Below, one piece after another: positions 45,841 through 52,431 of a stretch of 64,000 nucleotides of DNA. The number at the start of each line of letters is the position of its first letter. Position 1 is the stretch's first letter. This stretch comes from Hyphomicrobiales bacterium. Its GTDB lineage: Bacteria > Pseudomonadota > Alphaproteobacteria > MED-G09. Both the position numbers and the translations under genes were made by a program. Where the stretch lies: positions 62,001-126,000 of the forward strand of contig JAOLDG010000003.1 in the NCBI GenBank assembly GCA_028339975.1, given 5' to 3'. The notes beneath the pieces were generated by a model that was not told the DNA's origin, made no database searches, and was given only the letters and a program-made list of their open reading frames with translations.

Positions 45841-47224
45841 AAAAAATAATGAAATGTTCTCCAAAGTATTAAAGAATAGACCAAAGCCTTATTTTCAGGA
45901 AATCATAAGCAAGGATCATCTTACGCCTCCTTCAGTATTAAGGGAGGAGTCATGTTCCTATGTGGGTAGCGATGATGTAGATAGGGAGCGTTATTTTAGT
46001 AAAAAATTTCATAATCTTGAGCTTGAAAATATCTGGAATAAGGTTTGGCAATTTGCTTGCCGTGAGGAAGATATCCCCCTTCCAGGTGATTATTATGTTT
46101 ATGATATAGTTGATCAGTCAATACTAATTGTAAGGACTGAAGATGGAACTATTAAGGCTTATTATAATTCCTGCTTGCACAGAGGGACACAGCTTAAGCC
46201 ATCAAATACTTGCGGTTTTTCTAAAATTTTAAAATGCCCATTCCACGGGTGGTCATGGTCTCTCGATGGAAAATTAAAAAATATTCCATCGGACTGGGAT
46301 TTTCCTCATGTTAGTCATCAAGAATTTAAACTCCCGGAAGTGAAGTCAGATATTTGGGGTGGCTTTATATTCATTAATCTTGATAAAAACTCAAATTCTT
46401 TAAAAGATTTCTTATCGGTATTGCCTGAGCATTTTAAAGATTGGGATATGGGTAAAAGAAGCAAGGCTGCGCATGTTGCAAAAATAGTGCCTTGTAATTG
46501 GAAATTTGCTATCGAAGCTTTTTTAGAGGGTTATCACGTCAGCGAGACCCATCCTCAAGCCCTTCCATATACTGGGGATACAAATTGCCAATATGATCAT
46601 TGGGGTCCTCACATTAGTAGAATGATGTCCGGCCTTGGCACTCCTAGCCCCACCTTAAAAAATAAAAAAATAGATGATGCTGATGTAATTGAGAGCATGC
46701 AAGATTTAGTTTCTTATTTAGATGGAGGTTCTGATAAAAAAAATATTCATAGAAATGAAAAGCCACGAGATTTTCTTTCTAATTCTATGAGGGAAATACT
46801 CACATCTTCCACCGGCGTAGACCATGAAAAATTTTCTACATCAGAGATTATTGATGCAATTCAATACTTTGTTTTTCCAAACTTTATTCCTTGGGCAGGC
46901 TACGGTGTTCCGATTGTTTATAGATTTAGACCAAACGGACATAATCCAGATACCTCTATATTTGAGGTTATTTTGCTTTATGAAAATAATGACGAAAAAA
47001 AGGAAACTGACCCAGGTATTAATTGGCTAGAAGAGGGCGATAGCTGGACAAAAGCTGAAGAGCTTGGGGGTCTAGGGGCTCTTTTTGATCAAGATGAGGC
47101 AGCATTCCGATCCGGCCAGCTGGGACTCAAGGCCAGTAATAAAAAAGGTTCTACTTTTTCTCTTTATCAAGAAAGTAGAATTCGTCATTTTCATAAAACT
47201 ATTGATATGTATATGTCTCTTTAA
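45827..47224 (+). CDS. Rieske non-haem iron oxygenase, large subunit (copy 4)
   Basis: About 465-aa oxygenase. The start is GTG at 45827, behind GGAAGGAGG in the last codons of the GST gene; a TTG at 45812 lies inside that ribosome site and is rejected. Rieske ligands C116/H118 (CLHRG) and C137/H140 (CPFHGW); the iron-site segment is FLEGYHVSETHP, with Glu at the bridging position. No small subunit or electron-transfer partner is nearby. Ends the unit TonB receptor 2, PhyH, GST, Rieske. Confidence 0.88.
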   Translation: MQKPKKNNEMFSKVLKNRPKPYFQEIISKDHLTPPSVLREESCSYVGSDDVDRERYFSKKFHNLELENIWNKVWQFACREEDIPLPGDYYVYDIVDQSILIVRTEDGTIKAYYNSCLHRGTQLKPSNTCGFSKILKCPFHGWSWSLDGKLKNIPSDWDFPHVSHQEFKLPEVKSDIWGGFIFINLDKNSNSLKDFLSVLPEHFKDWDMGKRSKAAHVAKIVPCNWKFAIEAFLEGYHVSETHPQALPYTGDTNCQYDHWGPHISRMMSGLGTPSPTLKNKKIDDADVIESMQDLVSYLDGGSDKKNIHRNEKPRDFLSNSMREILTSSTGVDHEKFSTSEIIDAIQYFVFPNFIPWAGYGVPIVYRFRPNGHNPDTSIFEVILLYENNDEKKETDPGINWLEEGDSWTKAEELGGLGALFDQDEAAFRSGQLGLKASNKKGSTFSLYQESRIRHFHKTIDMYMSL

Positions 47225-47463
47225 ATTAAAGTTTTTAATAAAGTTTAAATTTAAATTTTTATTTTATCAAAAGTGTTCTTAATATTTTTTTATCTTACAT
47301 ACTCAATAAACCAAAAAAAGGTCCAAGTTATTGAAAACTGTAATAAAGTTAAATTTAGGTTTTTTATAAAGTTTAAATATGATAAGAATTTTAAGGTTAA
47401 AAAAGGAGAATTTAAGTTAAAATTTTTAGATTAAAAAATTCAACTAAATATTCTACTAAACAA

Positions 47464-48279
47464 ATGTCTATCCAAAATAAAAATAAACTCGTTACGATTT
47501 CTACTTTAGGAAAACTAAAGAAAGCTAAAGAGAAATTTAGTTGTTTAACAGCTTATGAATCTACTTTAGCTCAAAGAATTAGTGAAGCTGGCGTAGAGGT
47601 TATTCTTGTTGGTGACAGTTTGGGTATGGTTATCCAAGGCCATGACAGTACTCTACCGGTAACAATGGATCAGTTGATTTATCATCTTGATTGTGTTGCA
47701 AGAGGTAATGTTAATTCGCATATTATGGCTGATATGCCTTTCATGAGTTATTCAACTGATGAGCTAGCGCTAGAGAATGCAACTAAGCTTATGCAAAATG
47801 GTGCTCATTCAGTTAAGATTGAAGGCGGTTCTTGGATATGCAAGATGACCAGTACTTTAGCTGAGAGAGGAATACCAGTATGCGCTCACATGGGCTTAAC
47901 GCCTCAATCCATTAATAGAATTGGAGGTTATTTTGTTCAAGGAAGAGATACAAAGAAAAGACAAAAACTTATTGAAGAGGCAAAATCTCTAGAAAGTGCC
48001 GGTGCAGCAATGCTACTTCTTGAGTGTGTTCCAAATGATTTATCAAAAGAAATAACAAGTTTACTGAAAATTCCTGTAATTGGCATAGGCGCAGGGCCTG
48101 AGACAGATGGTCAAATAATGGTTATCCATGATCTTTTGGGTATTTCATGTTTAGAAAAGCCACCTAAATTCGTTAAAGATTTCTTAAAAGGCTCATCTTC
48201 AATTGAGACTGCACTTGGAAAATATGTGAAGAGCGTTAAGTCTAAAAAATTTCCTTCAAGATCTCATACATTTTTTTAA
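47464..48279 (+). CDS. panB: Ketopantoate hydroxymethyltransferase
   Basis: 271-aa TIM-barrel enzyme adding a hydroxymethyl group from 5,10-methylene-THF to 2-oxoisovalerate, first step of pantothenate synthesis. Mg-binding VGDSLGMV and GHDSTLPVT, then AHMGLTPQS and GIGAGPETDGQIMV, are all in place. The ATG at 47464 aligns with the family; it has no good ribosome site, while a GGAG at 47405-47408 lies too far upstream to serve it. First gene of panBCD. Confidence 0.95.
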   Translation: MSIQNKNKLVTISTLGKLKKAKEKFSCLTAYESTLAQRISEAGVEVILVGDSLGMVIQGHDSTLPVTMDQLIYHLDCVARGNVNSHIMADMPFMSYSTDELALENATKLMQNGAHSVKIEGGSWICKMTSTLAERGIPVCAHMGLTPQSINRIGGYFVQGRDTKKRQKLIEEAKSLESAGAAMLLLECVPNDLSKEITSLLKIPVIGIGAGPETDGQIMVIHDLLGISCLEKPPKFVKDFLKGSSSIETALGKYVKSVKSKKFPSRSHTFF

Positions 48280-48282
48280 AAA

Positions 48283-49095
48283 ATGGAAATCATTTCTTCA
48301 GAAATTCAAGCCAAGGAAGTCTTAAGGAATTATAATGATATTGTTTTAGTTCCCACAATGGGCAATCTTCATGATGGTCATATAAGTTTAGTCAATAAAG
48401 CGAAAGAACTAGGAAAAACAATTGTATCTTCGATATTTGTTAATCCCCTTCAGTTCGGATTCAATGAAGATTTTGATAGTTATCCAAGAACGTTGGAAAA
48501 TGATCTAGAGCAACTAGAAAGAGCAGGTAGTCATTTTGTATTTCATCCTTCGGAAGATATTTTAGAAGATATTAAGAAAAGAAAGGCATCCTCCTTAAGT
48601 AGAAAAATGTGTGGCAAAATTCGACCCGAACATTTCGATGGAGTTGTTACAATAGTTGGCAAATTATTTGAAGTTGTAAGACCTCAATTTGCTGTCTTTG
48701 GCCTTAAAGATTATCAACAATTTTTAATAATAAAAAATCTTATTACTTTAAGTGATTTTGAGATTGAAATTATTGGGAGTCCAATCGTTCGGGAACAAGA
48801 TGGTCTAGCAATGTCTTCCAGGAATAATCTTTTAACACATGATAATAGGTTACTTGCACCTGAGATTTATAAAATATTGAATTGGATAAAAGATAATATT
48901 TCTGAGAAGTCTAATGAAAACCTAATTAAAGAATCAACTGAATTACTTCAAACAAAAGGACTTACGCCGGAATACCTTAAAATATGTGATCCAGATACCT
49001 TGGAAGATTTAAATCACTTTTCTGGCAGATCATTAATTGCTATAGCTATAAAATTAGGGGATGTTCGATTAATCGATAATATTTTGATTGATTGA
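48283..49095 (+). CDS. panC: Pantothenate synthetase
   Basis: 270-aa ligase joining pantoate and beta-alanine with ATP. The nucleotide-binding VPTMGNLHDGHISLV (with the two His of the HxGH-type signature), IFVNPLQFG, GLKDYQQF and AMSSRNNLL (KMSKS-like) blocks are intact. It begins 3 bp after the panB stop without its own strong ribosome site, so coupling is likely. Adjacent panD supplies its beta-alanine substrate. Confidence 0.95.
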   Translation: MEIISSEIQAKEVLRNYNDIVLVPTMGNLHDGHISLVNKAKELGKTIVSSIFVNPLQFGFNEDFDSYPRTLENDLEQLERAGSHFVFHPSEDILEDIKKRKASSLSRKMCGKIRPEHFDGVVTIVGKLFEVVRPQFAVFGLKDYQQFLIIKNLITLSDFEIEIIGSPIVREQDGLAMSSRNNLLTHDNRLLAPEIYKILNWIKDNISEKSNENLIKESTELLQTKGLTPEYLKICDPDTLEDLNHFSGRSLIAIAIKLGDVRLIDNILID

Positions 49096-49121
49096 TTTAC
49101 CTAATCTAAAATTTTTAGGAT

Positions 49122-49508
49122 ATGAAAATGAAAAAGACATTATTGCGATCAAAATTACATAGAATAAATGTTACTCAAGTTGAGTTAGACTATGAAGGTT
49201 CATGTGCTGTTGATACTGAAATCCTCTCAAAAGGTAATATGCAGGAATATGAAAAAATAGATATTTATAATGTAACTAATGGCGAAAGATTTTCTACTTA
49301 TCTTATGGCAGCTAAAGCCGGCTCTAAGACAGTTTCAATTAACGGAGCGGCGGCACACAAAGCCTCTCCAAATGACATAATAATTATTTGTTCATATGGT
49401 TTATTTAATGAACAAGAGGCCTTATCCCATGAGCCAGTTTTAGTATATTTTGATTCTGACAATAATATAAAATCGATAAAGAATGCTATTCCTGAACAAA
49501 AATTATAA
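49122..49508 (+). CDS. panD: Aspartate 1-decarboxylase (pyruvoyl)
   Basis: 128-aa pyruvoyl enzyme making beta-alanine from aspartate. Self-cleavage should occur at Gly-Ser in LDYEGSCAVDTE, giving the pyruvoyl group; the catalytic tyrosine region IYNVTNGERFSTY and GAAAHKASPNDIIIICSYG are conserved. Either of two closely spaced ATG codons (49122, 49128) could start it. Its stop overlaps by one base the start of the following lipoprotein gene (TAATG). Confidence 0.95.
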   Translation: MKMKKTLLRSKLHRINVTQVELDYEGSCAVDTEILSKGNMQEYEKIDIYNVTNGERFSTYLMAAKAGSKTVSINGAAAHKASPNDIIIICSYGLFNEQEALSHEPVLVYFDSDNNIKSIKNAIPEQKL

Positions 49509-50539
49509 TGAGACATATTTTTATTTGTCTCTTTATTATTACTCTATCTTCATGTGCTTTTTTTGATAAAGAAATTTTTGAAAATAATAATGATATAACT
49601 TTTACTTTTGAAGAAAATTTGGATGACAAATCTTTTTTTGGACCAGGGTTCAATTTTTGGAAGGAATTGAGATCTGTTGATAGAGTTCAAATAGAACTTT
49701 CTAGAGAATATAAGGAATTAGAAAAAAAACCTAATGGCTATACTTCATGGATAGGTCACTCTTCTTTTCTGGTTAATAATTACGATTTAAATATTATCAC
49801 TGATCCAATCTTTTCCGAAAGAGCATCACCATCTCAATTTTTTGGACCTAAGAGATTAATACCACCGGCAATAAATTATGAAGACCTGCCAAAAATTGAT
49901 GTTATTGTTATAAGCCATAACCATTACGATCACTTAGATATTAAAAGTATCAAGAAGCTCCATATTATCAATCCCGAAATAATCTATCTTGTTCCCTTAA
50001 AGTTAAAAAAATGGTTTCAGAATTTAGGTATTAAAAATGTATACGAATTTAATTGGTGGGAGAAAAAAACTATTAAAAATACTACCTTTACCTTCGTTCC
50101 TGTTCAGCATTGGTCTAGAAGGGGTTTATTTGATAAAAATAAAACCTTATGGGGCGGGTGGTGGATAGAAAATGATGAGATAAAATTGGTTCACTTAGGT
50201 GATACTGGATATACAAAGGATTTTGTTGAGATTAATAATATTCTTGGTAGTCCGGACTTAGCTTTCATTCCAATTGGAGCATATTCACCTAGGAAGATTA
50301 TGAGGGAAAGTCATATGAACCCAGAGGAAGCTCTGAATGCTGCGCTTGACCTTAAAGCCAAGCACTCAATCGGTATGCATTGGGGAACATTTATTTTGAC
50401 AACAGAACAAGCTGAAGAGCCTAAAAGGTTTCTAAACGATCTAATGATGGAGAAAGGGATTGATAGAAGTTTTTTTGAAACTTTAAAGCCTGGAGAGGTA
50501 TATCATTTTGAAGAAAAATTAACTTCCTCTAAAAAATAA
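49508..50539 (+). CDS. Metallo-beta-lactamase-fold lipoprotein, NAPE-PLD/UlaG-like
   Basis: 343-aa predicted lipoprotein: signal MRHIFICLFIITLSSC with lipid-modified C16. The metallo-hydrolase domain carries WIGHSSFLV, FFGPKRLIPPAI and the zinc motif SHNHYDHLD (H137, H139, D141, H142), then LGDTGY and GMHWGTF. This pattern is that of N-acyl-phosphatidylethanolamine phospholipase D-like hydrolases found in bacterial envelopes. Starts on the last base of panD. A phospholipid or acyl-amide substrate is a family-based guess. Confidence 0.87.
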   Translation: MRHIFICLFIITLSSCAFFDKEIFENNNDITFTFEENLDDKSFFGPGFNFWKELRSVDRVQIELSREYKELEKKPNGYTSWIGHSSFLVNNYDLNIITDPIFSERASPSQFFGPKRLIPPAINYEDLPKIDVIVISHNHYDHLDIKSIKKLHIINPEIIYLVPLKLKKWFQNLGIKNVYEFNWWEKKTIKNTTFTFVPVQHWSRRGLFDKNKTLWGGWWIENDEIKLVHLGDTGYTKDFVEINNILGSPDLAFIPIGAYSPRKIMRESHMNPEEALNAALDLKAKHSIGMHWGTFILTTEQAEEPKRFLNDLMMEKGIDRSFFETLKPGEVYHFEEKLTSSKK

Positions 50540-50663
50540 CAGCAAATACCTTATTTATGAGGGTGTCAAAATTTGAGAAAGACGTATCCCTTCTGTCTTC
50601 AATACTTTGAAGTTTTTTTGCAAGTGTTGGATTTTTAAAATCTATTATTTTATTTGATACCAT
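50529..50663 (-). CDS. Small ORF, 44 aa, downstream of the hairpin array
   Basis: Candidate small protein: ATG at 50663 with AGAGAG 5 nt upstream, 44 codons, ending in an Ile-Phe pair and overlapping the tail of the convergent metallo-hydrolase gene by 11 bp. Mixed charge with a KKLQSIEDRRD stretch and a hydrophobic end. No family recognised; it does not look like DUF1127. Its start lies 15 nt beyond the last hairpin of the minus-strand array, so it may be part of that transcript. Coding status is uncertain. Confidence 0.4.
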   Translation of the reverse strand: MVSNKIIDFKNPTLAKKLQSIEDRRDTSFSNFDTLINKVFAVIF

Positions 50664-50678
50664 AATGACTCTCTTTTT

Positions 50679-50729
50679 TTGAACAGTCTCCCTTAAGGAT
50701 CTGGGAGGGAGAACTGGGAGACTGTTCAA
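50679..50729 (-). repeat. Hairpin A of the array (perfect 14-bp stem)
   Basis: TTGAACAGTCTCCC (50679-50692) pairs perfectly with GGGAGACTGTTCAA (50716-50729). The 23-nt minus-strand loop contains CUCCCUCCC. Confidence 0.9.
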
Positions 50730-50737
50730 GTTGGTTG

Positions 50738-50785
50738 TAGATAGTCCTCCCTAGGGTTTGGGAGGGATTGAGGGAAGACTATCTA
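50738..50785 (-). repeat. Hairpin B of the array
   Basis: TAGATAGTC (50738-50746) pairs with GACTATCTA (50777-50785), then one C-A mismatch (G-U on the minus strand), then TCCCT with AGGGA. The 18-nt minus-strand loop holds UCCCUCCC. Confidence 0.9.
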
Positions 50786-50795
50786 ATTAGTTTTG

Positions 50796-50842
50796 TGAAC
50801 AGTCCCCTCTAGGGTTTTTGGGGGGGATGAGGAGACTGTCCA
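50796..50842 (-). repeat. Hairpin C of the array
   Basis: The stem runs 50796-50809 with 50829-50842. Two plus-strand A-C mismatches (50798 with 50840; 50805 with 50833) become G-U pairs in minus-strand RNA. The 19-nt loop holds seven consecutive C. Confidence 0.88.
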
Positions 50843-50849
50843 TTATGTA

Positions 50850-50866
50850 GCGATCTAATTGATCGC
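50850..50866. repeat. Short GATC-containing hairpin
   Basis: GCGATC (50850-50855) / GATCGC (50861-50866) with a 5-nt loop, between the secreted-peptide stop and hairpin C. It has no T-run, so it is not a terminator; it may stabilise or punctuate the minus-strand transcript. Confidence 0.6.
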
Positions 50867-50885
50867 ACTTTGTTAGTTAAATTCT

Positions 50886-51017
50886 TTAGTTAAAGAAAAA
50901 AGATGCCTTTGTTACATATTCATTTAAATTTAAAGTATCATTTGCAAAAGCTGGTGATACAGCAACGTAAACAGAGACGAATAAACCGATAATTACTAAA
51001 TTTTTTAATACTGACAT
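50886..51017 (-). CDS. Small secreted peptide precursor (43 aa)
   Basis: 43 codons from an ATG at 51017 with a perfect AAGGAG 7 nt upstream. Residues 1-25 form a textbook signal peptide: Lys near the start, a hydrophobic core (LVIIGLFVSVYVAV) and SPAFA before the cleavage site. The mature product would be only 18 residues, NDTLNLNEYVTKASFFFN. No family recognised. Divergent from a LysR regulator across 132 bp containing a good minus-strand promoter, and followed by the hairpin array. Too short for most gene callers. Real translation is well supported; role unknown. Confidence 0.75.
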   Translation of the reverse strand: MSVLKNLVIIGLFVSVYVAVSPAFANDTLNLNEYVTKASFFFN

Positions 51018-51042
51018 TTTTTAACTCCTTAAGCTTGAATGT

Positions 51043-51072
51043 GTTATAGCCGAAGTAATCACTATTTATCAA
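51043..51072 (-). promoter_or_regulatory. Promoter for the secreted-peptide/hairpin transcript
   Basis: On the minus strand TTGATA (51072-51067), an 18-nt spacer, then TATAAC (51048-51043). Transcription would start near 51036, just ahead of the AAGGAG ribosome site (51030-51025). The -35 overlaps an ACTATTTAT repeat at 51061-51069 that recurs at 51092-51100 in the LysR promoter. Confidence 0.55.
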
Positions 51073-51088
51073 ATCAATTATATAAATG

Positions 51089-51117
51089 TTTACTATTTAT
51101 TTAATAAATGATATAGT
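51089..51117 (+). promoter_or_regulatory. LysR-gene promoter with palindromic operator in the spacer
   Basis: TTTACT (51089-51094), 17-nt spacer, TATAGT (51112-51117). The spacer is almost filled by a perfect palindrome ATTTATTTAATAAAT (51095-51109), flanked by ACTAT/ATAGT ends. A 14-bp direct repeat AGTATTTATATTAT (51115-51128 and 51138-51151) follows, overlapping the -10 and the start codon. The layout suits LysR autoregulation. Confidence 0.5.
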
Positions 51118-51149
51118 ATTTATATTATCAATCAGTGAGTATTTATATT

Positions 51150-52169
51150 ATGAATTTATCAAGATTAGACTTAAATCTCTTATTAGTCTTTACTGCTATC
51201 TATAACGAGAAAACAATAACTAAGGCTGCAGAAAAGCTTAACTTATCGCAATCCGCAGTTAGTAATGCCCTTAACAGGCTTCGATACACTTTAGATGATG
51301 ATTTATTTTTTAGAGCATCTGATATGATGAAGCCAACTAAACGTGCTGAAGAATTAGCATACCCAATTCAGAATGCTCTCGATCAGATTGAACAATCCTT
51401 GAGTTCTGAGGAATTTTCACCCCTAACGTCTGAGAGGAGTTTTAAATTTTGTTTGCCAGACATTGCAGCGGGTAGAATTTTACCGCAGCTTGCTGAAATT
51501 TTTCAAACTGAAGCTCCTAAAATTGAGGTTGTTGCTGTATCAACATCGAAAGGTGATCTTGAGAAGTTAAAGAATCAGGAATTAGATTTTATTATTTCCT
51601 CTGATGAAGCCTTAAGAAATGATTTTAAATCACCAGTAGGTCAACGATTTGATGAATACTTTAATAGTTTTATTATTTATAAAGATCGTCCAGTATGTGT
51701 TGGAAGGATAGGCAATCCTTTTTTTGATGAAAATGAGGTTAGCCTTGAGAACTATATTAAAGCAAGCCATGTTCACGTAAGCTACGATGGAACAATTGAC
51801 AGTCCTGTTAATGACTATTTAAATAAAATAAAGAAACCACGTAGAATTGCTATGTCAGTAAACTATGTTTCTGTTGCTAAAGAAATCGTTAGGTCATCTG
51901 ATTATCTCATTACCTTATCAGGTCATCTGGCGTCCTTTTTTAATAAAGCAAATAACTTCGTAATTGCTCCACTACCGTTTGAAACAGAGGAGTATTCTGT
52001 TCGATTAATATGGAATAAAAGATCTGAAAATGAAGCATCACACTCCTGGATGTTAAATATTTTATCTAAAATACAAGAAAGAAACTTTGGTAAAGATGGT
52101 GACGAGTCCAATCATTACTATAAAAATCCAGATAATAAATTTGGTGTTCCTAATATTCGTGGTGATTAG
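51150..52169 (+). CDS. LysR-family transcriptional regulator (NahR/NodD branch)
   Basis: 339-aa activator/repressor. The N-terminal winged helix is LDLNLLLVFTAIYNEKTITK then AAEKLNLSQSAVSNALNRLR, followed by DDDLFFRASDMMKPTKRAEEL, the wording of the NahR/LinR/NodD branch, whose members often sense aromatic compounds. The C-terminal two-lobed effector domain is complete. A GTG at 51135 is possible, but the ATG at 51150 matches the family start. It diverges from the secreted-peptide gene, the usual LysR arrangement with its target. Effector unknown. Confidence 0.92.
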   Translation: MNLSRLDLNLLLVFTAIYNEKTITKAAEKLNLSQSAVSNALNRLRYTLDDDLFFRASDMMKPTKRAEELAYPIQNALDQIEQSLSSEEFSPLTSERSFKFCLPDIAAGRILPQLAEIFQTEAPKIEVVAVSTSKGDLEKLKNQELDFIISSDEALRNDFKSPVGQRFDEYFNSFIIYKDRPVCVGRIGNPFFDENEVSLENYIKASHVHVSYDGTIDSPVNDYLNKIKKPRRIAMSVNYVSVAKEIVRSSDYLITLSGHLASFFNKANNFVIAPLPFETEEYSVRLIWNKRSENEASHSWMLNILSKIQERNFGKDGDESNHYYKNPDNKFGVPNIRGD

Positions 52170-52182
52170 AATCTTACCTGAA

Positions 52183-52431
52183 TCATAGTGCTTCGTAGTT
52201 TGGTAAAAATTTACTTATAAAGACAGCCTTATCTTTGTTATTAACGCTCCATTTAATTGAGCTGGACAGGACTTCCATTACACTTTCATACTCACCCATA
52301 ATGACTGTACAGGTAGGAAAGACTTCAATCTTAATATCCTTGTAGTCTTTTAAATGATCAATAAAGCCCTCTATAACAGGAAGATAGTTGTCTTTGAGGG
52401 GGTACATCGTCAATTCTATTGATAATTTCAT
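52183..52431 (-). CDS. Thiamine-binding (MTH1187/YkoF-like) small protein
   Basis: 82-aa ferredoxin-like protein: MKLSIELTMYPLKDNYLPVI, then IKIEVFPTCTVIMGEYESVM and a C-terminal AVFISKFLPN strand. This is the pattern of the MTH1187/YkoF group, some of which bind thiamine or its pyrimidine. It shares one base with the stop of the metallo-hydrolase upstream (TAATG on the minus strand), so they are coupled. Family match is moderate. Confidence 0.65.
   Translation of the reverse strand: MKLSIELTMYPLKDNYLPVIEGFIDHLKDYKDIKIEVFPTCTVIMGEYESVMEVLSSSIKWSVNNKDKAVFISKFLPNYEAL

Larger units (their letters stand above)
50679..50842 (-). ncRNA. Three tandem hairpins with C-rich, anti-Shine-Dalgarno-like loops (cuckoo/CcsR-like)
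   Basis: Three inverted repeats, starting at 50679, 50738 and 50796 (58-59 bp spacing), separated by 8-10 nt. Each has a 14-15-pair stem sharing the core AGTC/GACT and a loop that on the minus strand reads CUCCCUCCC, UCCCUCCC or CCCCCCC. Between repeats, stem bases change in pairs (C-G to T-A, A-T to G-C, G-C to A-T), and three plus-strand C-A mismatches become U-G pairs in minus-strand RNA. Hence a conserved RNA transcribed leftward, downstream of the secreted-peptide gene. It resembles the CcsR/cuckoo sRNAs of Rhodobacterales, which also come in tandem with a CUCCUCCC loop. Confidence 0.7.

Noticed and set aside
26310-47224. Genomic island with integrase or attachment sites around the two tRNA genes
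   Set aside because: No integrase, transposase or partial tRNA duplication was seen near either tRNA.
47399-47463. Ribosome site (AAAAGGAGAA) 55 nt before panB as a third non-canonical start
   Set aside because: The frame to panB is open from 47416 but the family alignment begins at ATG 47464, and no start-like codon has good spacing.
50529-50729. 66-codon version of the small ORF after the array
   Set aside because: The extra N-terminal codons run through hairpin A, whose conservation is at the RNA level; the ATG at 50663 has its own ribosome site.
50679-50842. Reading the triple hairpins as a CRISPR array or terminators
   Set aside because: Spacers are only 8-10 nt and repeats are hairpins with diverged sequence; on neither strand does a stem lead into a run of T.
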